Shown: positions 36,778-46,637, numbered from the stretch's first letter. The stretch is DNA of 64,000 nucleotides from Castellaniella sp. S9 (GCF_027257175.1 NZ_JAPFGD010000006.1:216570-280569); one strand, 5' to 3'. The notes: generated by a model from the letters alone, not told the origin. Program-made: numbers and translations.

Positions 36778-37737
36778 ATGCATATTCTGTTCATCATCGA
36801 TCCGCTGCCCTCGCTCAAGGCCTACAAGGACTCGTCCGTGGCCATCATGCGCGGCCTCGCGGCGCGCGGCCACCGGCTCAGCTTTGCCTTGATGGGCGAT
36901 CTGTTCATCGACTGCGGCCGCGTGCGGGTCGCGGCCACCGGCCTGCGCCTGCGCCCGCAGGCCGACCTGCACGGTCACGACTGGTGGGAACAGGATCCCG
37001 CGGCGGTCGAGTCCGATCTGGCCGATTTCGATGCGGTGCTGATGCGCAAGGACCCGCCGTTCGACATGGAATACGTCTATGCGACGCATCTGTTCGACTA
37101 CGCGCAGGCGCAAGGGGCCCGGGTCTTCAATACGGGGCAGGGGATCCGCAACCACCCGGAAAAGCTCGCCATCACGGAGTTCGCCGAATTCACCGCGCCG
37201 ACCCTGGTGTCGCGCGACATGGCGCGCCTGCGCGCCTTCCATGCCCGCCACGGCGACGTGGTCGTCAAGCCGCTGGACGGCATGGGCGGCAGCGGCATCT
37301 TCCGGATGCGCGCCGACGAGCCCAATCTGGGCACCATCCTCGAAACCCTCACCGAGCTGGGTACGCGCACCATCATGGCCCAGCGCTACATCCCCGAGAT
37401 CGTCGACGGCGACAAGCGCATCCTCATCATCGGCGGCGTGCCCGTTCCCCATGCACTGGCGCGCATTCCCCTGCAGGGTGAAACCCGGGGCAACCTGGCC
37501 GCGGGCGGACGCGGCGTGGCCCGGCCGCTCACCGCGCGCGACCGCAGCCTGGCCGAGGCGGTGGGCGCGCGTCTGGGCGAACGCGGAATGCTGCTGGTGG
37601 GTCTGGACGTGATCGGCGACTACATCACCGAGATCAACGTCACCAGCCCCACCTGCTTCGTCGAGATCACCGAGCAAACCGGCTACGACGTGGCCGGGCG
37701 CTTCGTGGACGCGCTGGAACAGGCGCTGGAGGACTGA
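36778..37737 (+). CDS. gshB: Glutathione synthetase
   Basis: ATP-grasp enzyme joining gamma-glutamylcysteine and glycine, 319 residues. It begins MHILFIIDPLPSLKAYKDSS, has VLMRKDPPFDMEYVYATHL, the ATP loop VVVKPLDGMGGSGIFR and the metal site ITEINVTSPTCFVEI. ATG 36778 gives the family start; nine extra residues from 36751 do not fit. The partner gshA is not in the window. The PTS genes follow directly. Confidence 0.96.
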   Translation: MHILFIIDPLPSLKAYKDSSVAIMRGLAARGHRLSFALMGDLFIDCGRVRVAATGLRLRPQADLHGHDWWEQDPAAVESDLADFDAVLMRKDPPFDMEYVYATHLFDYAQAQGARVFNTGQGIRNHPEKLAITEFAEFTAPTLVSRDMARLRAFHARHGDVVVKPLDGMGGSGIFRMRADEPNLGTILETLTELGTRTIMAQRYIPEIVDGDKRILIIGGVPVPHALARIPLQGETRGNLAAGGRGVARPLTARDRSLAEAVGARLGERGMLLVGLDVIGDYITEINVTSPTCFVEITEQTGYDVAGRFVDALEQALED

Positions 37738-37741
37738 CACC

Positions 37742-38164
37742 ATGACACGCATCGCGCTGGTCATGCACGAGCCCCTCGGTGCGGCGTTCGCGGCCTGTGC
37801 GCGCCACGTGCTGGGCGCCGAACCCGATCTGGCCGTCTTCGACATCGCAGCCGATGCCGAGCCGCAGGCCGAGGCCGAGCGCATGCTGGACTGGATCCGC
37901 GGCCATGGCGATGCGCGCGACCCGGTGCTGGTGCTGTGCGACCTGTACGGCGCGACACCCTTCAACATCGCGACCGAGGCGCTGCGCCAGGCCGCCGCCG
38001 AAGGCCTGGACGGCCACCTGCTCACCGGCACCAATGCCTGCATGGTGCTCAAGGCGCTGACCGATCAGCAGGAAAACCCTGAAACCTTCAGCGAAAAGGT
38101 GCGTCAGGGGGCATTGCGCGGTATCGTCAATGCCGACGAGGCCTGCCGATCCTCCAGCGACTAG
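37742..38164 (+). CDS. PTS EIIA component, mannose-type
   Basis: A 140-residue EIIA-Man-fold protein with the phospho-acceptor His9 in ALVMHEPLG and the LVLCDLYGATPFNIA block. No EIIB, EIIC or EIID gene is nearby, so it probably receives phosphate from the neighbouring HPr and EI for regulation rather than sugar uptake. It starts 4 bp after gshB and 20 bp before ptsH. Confidence 0.9.
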   Translation: MTRIALVMHEPLGAAFAACARHVLGAEPDLAVFDIAADAEPQAEAERMLDWIRGHGDARDPVLVLCDLYGATPFNIATEALRQAAAEGLDGHLLTGTNACMVLKALTDQQENPETFSEKVRQGALRGIVNADEACRSSSD

Positions 38165-38184
38165 CCATTTTTAGGGAAATGCCC

Positions 38185-38454
38185 ATGCCGTCGATCGATT
38201 TGGTGATTTCGAACAAGCTCGGCCTGCATGCGCGTGCGGCGGCCAAACTGACCCAGCTGGCGGGCCGCTACCAAAGCGACATCTACATTTCCCGCGGCGC
38301 CCAGCGCGTCAATGCCAAGAGCATCATGGGCGTCATGATGCTGGCCGCCGGCCTGGGCGTCACGGTCAAGATCGATGCGCAGGGCGAGGACGAGGACCGT
38401 GCCCTGCAGGACATACGCGCGCTGTTTGAAGGCAAATTCGGCGAACAGGAATAA
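38185..38454 (+). CDS. ptsH: Phosphocarrier protein HPr
   Basis: An 89-residue HPr. Starting at ATG 38185 puts the active histidine at His15 (LGLHARAAAKL) and the regulatory serine at Ser46 (AKSIMGVMML), both at canonical positions. AGGGAA ends 6 bases before this ATG, whereas the alternative ATG at 38179 abuts it. The conserved Ser46 site leaves HPr kinase control possible, though hprK is not in the window. Confidence 0.96.
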   Translation: MPSIDLVISNKLGLHARAAAKLTQLAGRYQSDIYISRGAQRVNAKSIMGVMMLAAGLGVTVKIDAQGEDEDRALQDIRALFEGKFGEQE

Positions 38455-38486
38455 TCGCCCGCACCGACCGCCTCCGTCTTTCGCCC

Positions 38487-40238
38487 ATGAATCCCGCCGA
38501 ACCGACCGCGCCGCCTTCCGCGCCGACCTTGTGCCTGCACGGCCAGGGCATCGTCCGGGGCTATACGATAGGCCGGGCCGTCATCATGAGCGCGGCATCG
38601 CTCGAGGTCGCCCACTATCACGTCGGCCCCGCGGATATCGAGGCCGAGGGATTGCGCCTGCGCCACGCCATCGACACCGCCGTTGCCGAACTGCGCCAGA
38701 TGGCGGGTGCATTGCCGCCGGATGCGCCGCGCGAGCTGGCCGCGCTGCTGTCGGTGCACGGCCTGCTGCTCGAGGACCCGATGCTGGTGCAATCGGCCTG
38801 CGAACTGATCACTGAGCGCCACTACAACGCCGAATGGGCGCTGGCCACCCAGGGCCAGCTGCTGGTCGAGCAGTTTTCGATGATGGAGGACGCCTATCTG
38901 CGCGAACGCAGCGCCGACATCCGGCAGGTGATCGAGCGCGTGCTGCGCGTGCTGTCGGGCTCCTCCGCGTGGCTGCCGGCCCTGGATACCGCGCAGGCCG
39001 ATGGCAATTTCATCGTGGTCGCGCGCGATATCTCGCCGGCCGACATGATGCGCCTGCGCAGCGGCAAGTTCGCCGCTTTCCTGACGGACCTCGGCGGGGC
39101 CACCTCGCACACGGCCATCGTGGCGCGCAGCCTGAACGTGCCCGCCGTGGTGGGCATGGGGCACGTGCGCGCGCTGGTGCGCGACGGTGACCAGCTGATC
39201 GTCGACGGCACCAATGGCGTGGTGCTGGTCAACCCATCCGAGCGCATCCTGCTCGAATACCGCGAGCGCCAGGCGGCCTTCCAGCGCGAGCGCGCCGAAC
39301 TCAAGCGATTGCGCCATGCGCCGGCCGTCACCCTGGACGGCATCCAGATCCGGATGGAGGCCAACATCGAACTGCCCGACGAGGCCGCCGACGCCCTGGC
39401 CGCCGGTGCCGAGGGCATCGGCCTGTTCCGCAGCGAGTTCCTGTTCATGGGCCGTCCCGACCTGCCGGACGAGGACGAGCAGTACGAAGCCTATGCCTCG
39501 GTCGTGTCCGCCATGGGCGGCCGGCCGGTGACCATACGCACCTTGGACATCGGCGCCGACAAGACCCTCGACGGGGATGCGACCGTCGCCACCAATCCGG
39601 CGCTGGGCCTGCGCGCGATCCGCTACTGCCTGGCCAATCCGGACATGTTCCATACGCAGTTGCGCGCCTTGCTGCGGGCCTCGCGCCACGGCTGCGTCCG
39701 TATCCTGCTGCCCATGATTTCACACATGCACGAGGTCAGGGCCGCCCAGCGCGCCATCGAGCGCGCCGCCGAACAGCTGCGCGACGAGGGCATCCCGTAT
39801 GCGGAAGGCATCCAGGTCGGCGCCATGGTCGAGATCCCGGCCATGGCGATCGCCATCGAACCCTTCGCCGAGGCGCTGGATTTCCTGTCGATCGGCACCA
39901 ATGACCTGATCCAGTACGTGCTGGCGATCGATCGCGGCGACAAGGACGTGGCCGCGCTCTACGACCCCATGCACCCGGCGGTGCTGCGTCTGATCGCGCA
40001 TACCATCAATGTGGGCGAGCGCGTCGGCAAGCTGGTCTCGGTCTGCGGTGAAATGGCCGGCGATGCGCGCGTCACCCGCATGCTGCTGGGTCTGGGCCTG
40101 ACGGCTTTTTCCATGCATCCGCAGCAGCTGCTCGACGTCAAGAAGGAAATCCGCCTGGCGCACTCGAACGCCCTGCGGGTCCAGGTTGCGTCGGCCTTGA
40201 ACCGCGCCGAACGCATCGACCTGGCGGCGCTGTCCTGA
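38487..40238 (+). CDS. ptsI: PTS enzyme I
   Basis: A 583-residue PEP-protein phosphotransferase. An N-terminal extension of about 18 residues precedes LHGQGIVRGYTIGRA. The phospho-histidine is His208 in GGATSHTAIVARS. The PEP-binding domain shows GIGLFRSEFLFMGR, TIRTLDIGADK, NPALGLRAIRYCL and, near the end, SIGTNDLIQYVLAIDRG and VSVCGEMAGD. It ends the gshB-EIIA-ptsH-ptsI run. Confidence 0.97.
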   Translation: MNPAEPTAPPSAPTLCLHGQGIVRGYTIGRAVIMSAASLEVAHYHVGPADIEAEGLRLRHAIDTAVAELRQMAGALPPDAPRELAALLSVHGLLLEDPMLVQSACELITERHYNAEWALATQGQLLVEQFSMMEDAYLRERSADIRQVIERVLRVLSGSSAWLPALDTAQADGNFIVVARDISPADMMRLRSGKFAAFLTDLGGATSHTAIVARSLNVPAVVGMGHVRALVRDGDQLIVDGTNGVVLVNPSERILLEYRERQAAFQRERAELKRLRHAPAVTLDGIQIRMEANIELPDEAADALAAGAEGIGLFRSEFLFMGRPDLPDEDEQYEAYASVVSAMGGRPVTIRTLDIGADKTLDGDATVATNPALGLRAIRYCLANPDMFHTQLRALLRASRHGCVRILLPMISHMHEVRAAQRAIERAAEQLRDEGIPYAEGIQVGAMVEIPAMAIAIEPFAEALDFLSIGTNDLIQYVLAIDRGDKDVAALYDPMHPAVLRLIAHTINVGERVGKLVSVCGEMAGDARVTRMLLGLGLTAFSMHPQQLLDVKKEIRLAHSNALRVQVASALNRAERIDLAALS

Positions 40239-40246
40239 CAACTTAC

Positions 40247-40275
40247 GCGCCGGCCCGGTAGGACCGGGCCGGCGC
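40247..40275. terminator. Perfect 13-bp hairpin between convergent ptsI and amtB
   Basis: GCGCCGGCCCGGT (40247-40259), loop AGG, ACCGGGCCGGCGC (40263-40275). It fills the space between two convergent genes and probably stops transcription from both sides, although no T-run is present on either strand. Confidence 0.7.
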
Positions 40276-40287
40276 GCCGCGGGCGGC

Positions 40288-41520
40288 TTAGCGCTGGTAG
40301 GCGGTTTCGCCGTGGTCGACCTGGTCCAGGCCGCGTTGCTCCTCCTCGGGCGTGCAGCGCATGCCGCACACCTTGTCCGCGATCCGGTAGGCAATCCACG
40401 CCGCGACAGCGGACCAGGCGATGGTCACCAGCACGCCCTCGGCTTGCAGCCAGACCTGTGCGGCCATCCGCCCCAGGCCCGCGGCGCCCGGGCCGCCGAG
40501 CGAGCCCGAGTTGAACACGCCGGTCAGCAGCGCACCGACGATGCCGCCCACCCCGTGGATGCCGAACACGTCGAACGTGTCATCGGCCCGCAGCAGGCGC
40601 TTGAGGCCGTTCACGCCCCATACGCAGGCCGCCGCGGCCAGGATGCCGATCAGCAGCGCGCCGCCCGGCGCGACCAGACCCGCGGCCGGCGTGATGCCCA
40701 CCAGGCCCGCGATGGCGCCGGAGGTTGCGCCCAACAGCGAGGCCCGGCCTTTGATCAGGCGCTCGATCAGCGCCCAGGCGAGCACCGCGCCCGCCGTCGC
40801 CAGCAAGGTGTTGATGAAGGCCAGCGTCGCCACCTCGTTGATGCCCAGGGCCGAGCCGGCGTTGAAACCGAACCAGCCCACCCATAGCAGTGCCGCGCCG
40901 ATCAGGTTCATCGGCAGGTTGTGCGGCGGCATGGCTTCGCGGCCGTAGCCCTTGCGCGGCCCGATCAGCCACGCGCACACCAGGCCCGCCACGCCGGCAT
41001 TGATGTGCACCACCGTGCCGCCGGCGAAATCCAGGGCGCCGCGCAGCAGCAGCCAGCCATCCGGCGCCCACACCATGTGGGCGATCGGCAGGTAGGCGAG
41101 AGTGAGCCACAGGCCGGTGAACAGCATGACGCCGCCGAACCGCGCCCGCTCCGCGATGCTGCCGGTGATCAGCGCGCAGGTGATGCCGGCGAAGGTCGCC
41201 TGGAAGGCGGCGAACGCCATTTCGGGCAGGGCGCCGGCCAGCGGCATCGGGCTGTCGCCGCCGGGCAGGTACAGGCCCGAGAACAGCACGCGCGAGAAGC
41301 CGCCGATCATGCCCGCCCCGGTGGTGAAGGCGAGGGAATAGCCATACAGGAACCACAGCACGAGCGCCAGCGCGCAGGTTCCCAGGACCTGCGTGAGCAC
41401 GGACAGCACGTTGCGCGCGCGCGCCATGCCGCCATAGAACAGGGCCAGTCCCGGCACGGTCATCATCAGCACCAGCAGCGTGGATACTGTCACCCAGGCC
41501 AGATCGCTTTTATCCATCAT
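40288..41520 (-). CDS. amtB: Ammonium transporter
   Basis: A 410-residue trimeric-channel protein with 11 membrane helices. Start MMDKSDLAWVTVSTLLVLMM is chosen because AAGGAG lies 5 bases upstream. Family blocks are ALFYGGMARARNVLSVL, AFQATFAGITCALITGSIAER, DFAGGTVVHINAGVAGL, WVGWFGFNAGSAL and DVFGIHGVGGIVGALLTG, including the pore histidines. It is 26 bp downstream of glnK and shares its sigma-54 promoter. Confidence 0.96.
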   Translation of the reverse strand: MMDKSDLAWVTVSTLLVLMMTVPGLALFYGGMARARNVLSVLTQVLGTCALALVLWFLYGYSLAFTTGAGMIGGFSRVLFSGLYLPGGDSPMPLAGALPEMAFAAFQATFAGITCALITGSIAERARFGGVMLFTGLWLTLAYLPIAHMVWAPDGWLLLRGALDFAGGTVVHINAGVAGLVCAWLIGPRKGYGREAMPPHNLPMNLIGAALLWVGWFGFNAGSALGINEVATLAFINTLLATAGAVLAWALIERLIKGRASLLGATSGAIAGLVGITPAAGLVAPGGALLIGILAAAACVWGVNGLKRLLRADDTFDVFGIHGVGGIVGALLTGVFNSGSLGGPGAAGLGRMAAQVWLQAEGVLVTIAWSAVAAWIAYRIADKVCGMRCTPEEEQRGLDQVDHGETAYQR

Positions 41521-41546
41521 CAATACTCCTTTGTCGGGGTTGGAGG

Positions 41547-41918
<372 letters not shown>

Positions 41919-41920
41919 TC

Positions 41921-41937
41921 AAGCAACAACCATGCCA
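41921..41937 (-). promoter_or_regulatory. Sigma-54 promoter of glnK-amtB
   Basis: On the minus strand TGGCATG-GTTG-TTGCT exactly fits the -24/-12 consensus (TGGCAYG, 4 bases, TTGCW). It lies 36 bp before the glnK ATG. Confidence 0.88.
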
Positions 41938-42021
41938 ACTCCAGAATGTCTGCGTTTCAAACGTATCGCCAGGGGGGCGCCTCAAAAGCCGCCGCCGTCC
42001 GCGCACCGGTTCGGGGCAGGG

Positions 42022-42038
42022 CGCACCATCGTGGGGCG
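42022..42038 (-). promoter_or_regulatory. Possible NtrC enhancer site
   Basis: CGCACCA-TCG-TGGGGCG is a near-dyad resembling the NtrC consensus TGCACCA-N3-TGGTGCA. It sits about 100 bp upstream of the sigma-54 promoter, a normal enhancer distance. In the rest of 42039-42353 I see no gene, only the leader of the lipoprotein. Confidence 0.5.
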
Positions 42039-42353
42039 GGGCGAATGGCGGTGCCGGCGTGGCCTGAAAGGGACGAATGCAGCGGACGGGTGTAACCAGC
42101 GTTTAGAGGAATGGCTGATTTGTATCGAGGTATTGGCACGCGACCAGGAGGGGAAACGTGCGGCGGCGGCGGATTGCCTTCTGCCGGCGACGGCTTGTGT
42201 ATGCCACTAAAACCAGAAGGGTGAAATTAGTATTTACACGAGGTCGGCATGCTGCGTTCAGGTCGTGGCTAGAATTGTAACCAAGCCGGTTGTAACAGAC
42301 CGGTCCTCGATTGCCTTCCGCCCGACATGGCGGACTACTGAATAGGGATCATC

Positions 42354-42770
42354 ATGAATATGACGCGTAAAACGTTGACTTTGGCCGCCATGGTCGCCGC
42401 CCTGGGCTTGCTTGGCGCATGCTCCAAGGGCGAGGACGAGGCCCCGGTCGCGCCCGCCGCGCCCGCTCCGTCCACCACGCCGACGCCGGCCCCCGTGCCG
42501 CCGCCACCGCAGGAACAGCCGCCGGCCACGACACAGCCTCAGTCCGACCAGCAATCCATGAGCGAGAAATTCGATGAAACCGCCGCCGCAGCCAAGGAAA
42601 AGGCCGCCGCTGCCGGCGAGGCGATCTCCGACGGCGCGGCGAAACTGGCCGACGGCGCCAGCGATGCCGCTCATCGGACCCGCGATTCGATCGCCGAGGG
42701 TGCCGCCAAGGCGGACGCGGCCATACAAGACTCCGTGGGCAACGGCTCGTCCGCGCCGAAATCCGAGTAA
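42354..42770 (+). CDS. Small Ala/Pro-rich lipoprotein, unknown function
   Basis: A 138-residue lipoprotein: basic start, hydrophobic signal, lipobox LGAC with lipid Cys at about residue 23. A Pro/Ala/Thr linker (30-62) leads to a long alanine- and acid-rich segment (about 68-125), probably helical or coiled coil. No family recognised. A role in the envelope is likely from the lipobox only. It stands alone, divergent from glnK. Confidence 0.75.
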   Translation: MNMTRKTLTLAAMVAALGLLGACSKGEDEAPVAPAAPAPSTTPTPAPVPPPPQEQPPATTQPQSDQQSMSEKFDETAAAAKEKAAAAGEAISDGAAKLADGASDAAHRTRDSIAEGAAKADAAIQDSVGNGSSAPKSE

Positions 42771-42937
42771 GCCGGTAGCGGTCCGAGTCGCCGGGCTGCG
42801 GCATTCCCCGATGGATGTCCGCATGCCCGGCGATGCGCGCACGGGCCGTGAGCGCGCATACTGGCGCAGCGGGGGCGGGTGGCCCCTGCATGCGGCCCCT
42901 GTGGCCGTACTCGTGCATTGCAAGGAGGCCGCTACGC

Positions 42938-44458
42938 ATGTCCCTGGCCGTGCTGTCCAGCCGCGCCCTGTCCGGGCTGCAGGCCCACGTGGTGCGGGTC
43001 GAGGTCCATGTCGGAACCGGCCTGCCGGCCTTCCATCTGGTGGGCCTGCCGGGCACCGACGTGCGCGAAAGCCGCGAACGCGTGCGCTCCGCCATCATCA
43101 ATAGCGGCTTCGAATTCCCGGCCGGGCGCATCACCGCCAATCTGGCGCCGGCCGACCTGCCCAAGGACTCCGGCCGCTTCGACCTTCCCATCGCCTTGGG
43201 TGTGCTGCTCGCCTCGGGGCAGGTGGCGGCCGCCGGGGGCGAGGCGCCGGACCTGCGCCCCTATGTGTTCGCCGGCGAGCTGTCGCTGACCGGCGCCATC
43301 ACCGCCGCCGGCGCCCCGCTGGCCATCGCCCTCGAGGTCGCGCGCGGTGCCCCGGATGCGATTCTCGTCATGCCGCCCGATGCCGCATCGATCGCCGCCC
43401 AGGTGCCCGGGCTGGCCGTGCTGGCCGCCGGCACGCTGGGCAAGGTGGCGGCCCATTTCGCCGGGCAGGAACCCTTGGCGAAAGCGATTCCGCATGTCTG
43501 CGTCGTGGCGGACCCTTCCGGCCTGCCCTGCCTGTCGGACGTGCGCGGCCAGTCGATCGCTCGCCGCGCCCTCGAGATCGCCGCCGCGGGACGCCACAGC
43601 CTGTTGATGTCGGGGCCGCCGGGCGTGGGCAAGAGCATGCTGGCGCAGCGGCTGCCGGGCATCCTGCCGCCGCTGCCTACGGACCAGGCCCTCGAGGTGG
43701 CCGCCGTGCTGGGCGCCGCGGGGGCGGGCGCCGATCATCATCCCGGCACGCCGCCGTTCAGGGCGCCCCATCATTCCGCGTCGATGGCGGCCTTGGTGGG
43801 CGGCGGCAGGCACCCGCGCCCCGGTGAAATCAGTCTCGCGCATCATGGCGTACTGTTCCTCGACGAGCTGCCGGAATTCCAGCGGCGCGCGCTCGAGGCC
43901 CTGCGCGAGCCGCTGGAAACCGGCCATGTATCGATCGCCCGCGCCTCGGGCACGTGCCGGTTTCCGGCGGACTTCCAGCTGGTCGCCGCCATGAATCCCT
44001 GCCCGTGCGGCTGGCTGGGCCATCCGCGCCGGGCCTGCCGCTGCACGCCCGAACGCATCGAGCGCTATCGGGCGCGCGTGTCCGGCCCCTTGCTGGACCG
44101 CATCGACCTGCATCTGGAACTCGCGACCGAGGAGGTCGGGGCCCAGGCGCCGGCGGGCGAATCCTCCGTGCGGGTGCGTGCGCGGGTGGCGGATGCGCGC
44201 CGCCTCCAGCACGAACGGCAGGGCGCGCCCAACGCCGCGCTGGGCCCGGCCGCCCTGCGGCGGCATGCGCGCCTGGATGACGAAGGCGGGGCGCTGCTGG
44301 CCGAGGCCGCCCGGCGCTGGGCTTGGTCGGCACGCGGCGTGGATCGCGTCTTGCGGGTGGCCCTCACCATCGCCGATCTGGCCGGCGCCACGGGCATCGG
44401 GGCCGGGCACCTCGCCGAGGCCATCCGCTATCGTCCGCCGTCCGCGGCATCCCCCTGA
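42938..44458 (+). CDS. comM: ComM/YifB family Mg-chelatase-like AAA+ ATPase
   Basis: A 506-residue ATPase related to ComM, a branch-migration helicase needed for natural transformation in Vibrio. N-terminal domain: SLAVLSSRALSGLQAHVVRV, then FHLVGLPGTDVRESRERVR. AAA+ core: GPPGVGKSMLAQRLPGILPP (Walker A), GVLFLDELPEF (Walker B), and a cysteine cluster in MNPCPCGWLGHPRRACRC. ATG 42938 has AAGGAGG 9 bases upstream; the in-frame GTG at 42815 was rejected. Confidence 0.93.
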   Translation: MSLAVLSSRALSGLQAHVVRVEVHVGTGLPAFHLVGLPGTDVRESRERVRSAIINSGFEFPAGRITANLAPADLPKDSGRFDLPIALGVLLASGQVAAAGGEAPDLRPYVFAGELSLTGAITAAGAPLAIALEVARGAPDAILVMPPDAASIAAQVPGLAVLAAGTLGKVAAHFAGQEPLAKAIPHVCVVADPSGLPCLSDVRGQSIARRALEIAAAGRHSLLMSGPPGVGKSMLAQRLPGILPPLPTDQALEVAAVLGAAGAGADHHPGTPPFRAPHHSASMAALVGGGRHPRPGEISLAHHGVLFLDELPEFQRRALEALREPLETGHVSIARASGTCRFPADFQLVAAMNPCPCGWLGHPRRACRCTPERIERYRARVSGPLLDRIDLHLELATEEVGAQAPAGESSVRVRARVADARRLQHERQGAPNAALGPAALRRHARLDDEGGALLAEAARRWAWSARGVDRVLRVALTIADLAGATGIGAGHLAEAIRYRPPSAASP

Positions 44459-44504
44459 GCAGGTAGAATGGGGGATTGAAACCACTACTCCGAACGGAGG
44501 CCCC

Positions 44505-44750
44505 GTGATCGCTCCCAATCAATGGCTGGATGACTTCCAAAAAAACATGTCCGAACTGCTGGCCAAGACGCCGGCCGCCGACATCGAGCGCAACATGAAG
44601 GCCCTGATGGCCCAGACCTTCGCCCGCATGGACCTCATCACGCGCGAGGAATTCGACGTGCAGGCGGCCCTGCTGGCGCGCACGATCGAGCGCGTCGAGG
44701 CGCTCGAGGCGCGTGTCCAAGCGCTGGAGCAGCTCGACAAATCTGAATAA
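44505..44750 (+). CDS. ubiK: Ubiquinone biosynthesis accessory factor UbiK (YqiC family)
   Basis: An 81-residue coiled-coil protein: [20 protein letters not shown], then [20 protein letters not shown] and [13 protein letters not shown], which match the BMFP/UbiK family. UbiK helps the Ubi complex in aerobic ubiquinone synthesis. The start is GTG 44505, 4 bases after GGAGG; no upstream ATG fits. The rpmI promoter overlaps its 3' end. Confidence 0.88.
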   Translation: MIAPNQWLDDFQKNMSELLAKTPAADIERNMKALMAQTFARMDLITREEFDVQAALLARTIERVEALEARVQALEQLDKSE

Positions 44751-44763
44751 TCCATCATATAAT
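44734..44763 (+). promoter_or_regulatory. Strong sigma-70 promoter for rpmI-rplT-pheST
   Basis: TCGACA (44734-44739), 18 bp, TATAAT (44758-44763). It overlaps the end of ubiK and starts the ribosomal-protein/pheST transcript independently of infC. Confidence 0.78.
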
Positions 44764-44769
44764 CAATGG

Positions 44770-44937
44770 CTTTTCCCTGACTTTCCAGATCATTTTCGTG
44801 ATTTTCAGGGAGGCTCCCGGGGTTTTGGCCGCAGGTTGCGCGGTACGCCCGGGGTCAGCAGTGCGAATCCCAGGTCGATGAAGCACCCTTGCCGGATCGG
44901 CGGGTCACCTGGTTTCGTAAGTCAACAGAGTATCGTC
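44770..44937 (+). other. Long structured leader of rpmI
   Basis: About 168 nt between the predicted start of transcription and the rpmI ATG, with several short GC hairpins such as GGGAG-G-CTCCC near 44808. No open frame of note. In other bacteria ribosomal protein L20 represses this operon by binding leader RNA; a comparable site here is inferred only from position. Confidence 0.45.
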
Positions 44938-45135
44938 ATGCCCAAGATGAAGAGCAAGAAAGGCGCCTCCAAGCGCTTTAAGGTTCGCGGCAGTGGTTCC
45001 ATCAAGCGCGGCCAGGCTTTCAAGCGTCATATCCTGACCAAGAAAACCACCAAGAACAAACGTCAGCTGCGCGGCTCGGCCGCCGTCCATGACTCGGATG
45101 TCGCCTCGGTCAAGGCGATGCTGCCTTTCGCCTGA
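44938..45135 (+). CDS. rpmI: 50S ribosomal protein L35
   Basis: A 65-residue basic protein, [19 protein letters not shown] at the start and [20 protein letters not shown] in the middle, as in all bL35. rplT follows after 12 bp. Unusually infC is not immediately upstream. Confidence 0.97.
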   Translation: MPKMKSKKGASKRFKVRGSGSIKRGQAFKRHILTKKTTKNKRQLRGSAAVHDSDVASVKAMLPFA

Positions 45136-45147
45136 TCGGAGAATCAC

Positions 45148-45507
45148 ATGCCTCGCGTCAAACGCGGCGTCACAGCACGTGCACGCCATAAAAAAGTCCT
45201 CAAGGCCGCCAAGGGTTATCGCGGTCGCCGCGGTAATGTATTTCGGGTCGCCAAACAAGCGGTCATGCGCGCCGGGCAATATGCCTATCGCGATCGCCGC
45301 AACAAAAAGCGCACCTTCCGCGCCCTGTGGATCACCCGCATCAACGCGGCCTGCCGCGAACTGGGGGTGTCCTACAGCGTGTTCATCGCCGGCCTGAAAA
45401 AGGCCTCGATCGATCTGGACCGCAAGGTCCTGGCCGACATGGCCGTCCACGACAAGGCGGGCTTTGCCGCCGTCGTCGCCCAAGCCAAGTCCGCGCTGGC
45501 AGCCTGA
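45148..45507 (+). CDS. rplT: 50S ribosomal protein L20
   Basis: A 119-residue bL20: [60 protein letters not shown]. Early assembly protein of the large subunit and, in other species, translational repressor of its own operon. It ends 107 bp before pheS. Confidence 0.98.
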   Translation: MPRVKRGVTARARHKKVLKAAKGYRGRRGNVFRVAKQAVMRAGQYAYRDRRNKKRTFRALWITRINAACRELGVSYSVFIAGLKKASIDLDRKVLADMAVHDKAGFAAVVAQAKSALAA

Positions 45508-45543
45508 CCCACACAGTTTCGTTTCCGATTCTGTATGATTGCG

Positions 45544-45568
45544 AACGGGGCTCGATCGGGCCCCGTTT
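45544..45568 (+). terminator. Hairpin between rplT and pheS (terminator or attenuator)
   Basis: AACGGGGC (45544-45551) pairs with GCCCCGTT (45560-45567), 8-nt loop, followed by only a short TTT run. The position matches the pheST attenuator of enterobacteria, but I found no start-codon-led Phe-rich leader peptide before it. Confidence 0.5.
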
Positions 45569-45614
45569 GCCTTGGGGCCGCACCATTTTGCATGTTGGAT
45601 TTGTGGATAGCACC

Positions 45615-46637
45615 ATGACCATGACGCTCGACGAGCTGATCGCCCAGGCCGGGGAGCGATTCGCCCGGGCAGCCGACGCGGCCGCCCTCGAAAATGAAAA
45701 AGCCGTGTTCCTGGGCAAGCAAGGCTCGCTGACGGCGCTATTGAAGGGCCTGGCGGGCTTGGCGCCCGACGAAAAACGCGAACGCGGCGCCCGCATCAAC
45801 CAGGCCAAGCAAGCCATCGAAGGCCTGCTCAACGCCCGCCGCGCCGAGCTGGCCCAGGCCGAACTCGACCGTCGGCTGGCGGCCGAGACCATCGATGTGA
45901 CGCTGCCCGGGCGTGGCCGCCCGATGGGGGGCGTCCATCCGGTGATCCGCAGCTGGCAGCGCGTCGAGGCGATTTTCCGGTCCATCGGCTTCGACGTGGC
46001 CGACGGACCCGAGATCGAGAACGACTGGACCAATTTCACCGCGCTCAACAATCCGGAAAACCATCCCGCGCGCTCGATGCAGGACACGTTCTACGTGGAC
46101 ATGAAGGACGCGGGCGGCCTGCCGCTGGTGCTGCGCACCCATACCAGCCCCATGCAGGTGCGCTATGCCCGCATGCATCAGCCGCCCATCAAGGTCATCG
46201 CCCCGGGCCGCACGTACCGCGTCGACAGCGATGCGACCCATTCGCCGATGTTCCACCAGGTCGAGGGCTTGTGGATCGCCGAGGACATCTCGTTTGCCGA
46301 CCTGAAGGGCGTCTATACCGACTTCCTGCGCGCGTTCTTCGAGACCGATGACCTGACCCTGCGTTTCCGGCCGTCGTTCTTTCCGTTCACCGAACCCTCG
46401 GCCGAGATCGACATGATGTTCACCTCGGGCCCCAACCAGGGCCGCTGGCTCGAAATTTCCGGCTCGGGCCAGGTGCATCCCCAGGTCGTGCGCAATTTCG
46501 GCCTCGATCCGGAACGCTACATCGGCTTCGCCTTCGGCTCGGGCCTAGAGCGCCTGACCATGCTGCGCTACGGGGTCGACGACCTGCGGCAGTTCTTCGA
46601 GGGCGACCTGCGTTTCCTGCGCCAGTTCAATCAATAG
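45615..46637 (+). CDS. pheS: Phenylalanyl-tRNA synthetase alpha subunit
   Basis: A 340-residue class II catalytic subunit. The N-terminal coiled coil (about 1-90) is followed by [61 protein letters not shown], and motif 3 in [23 protein letters not shown] 45615 is chosen; earlier in-frame codons fall in the hairpin region or rplT. It forms an alpha2-beta2 enzyme with PheT. Confidence 0.97.
   Translation: MTMTLDELIAQAGERFARAADAAALENEKAVFLGKQGSLTALLKGLAGLAPDEKRERGARINQAKQAIEGLLNARRAELAQAELDRRLAAETIDVTLPGRGRPMGGVHPVIRSWQRVEAIFRSIGFDVADGPEIENDWTNFTALNNPENHPARSMQDTFYVDMKDAGGLPLVLRTHTSPMQVRYARMHQPPIKVIAPGRTYRVDSDATHSPMFHQVEGLWIAEDISFADLKGVYTDFLRAFFETDDLTLRFRPSFFPFTEPSAEIDMMFTSGPNQGRWLEISGSGQVHPQVVRNFGLDPERYIGFAFGSGLERLTMLRYGVDDLRQFFEGDLRFLRQFNQ

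Noticed and set aside
45508..45543. Phe-rich leader peptide before pheS
   Set aside because: Phe codons (TTT, TTC, TTC) occur in one frame, but a stop lies just upstream and no start codon precedes them.
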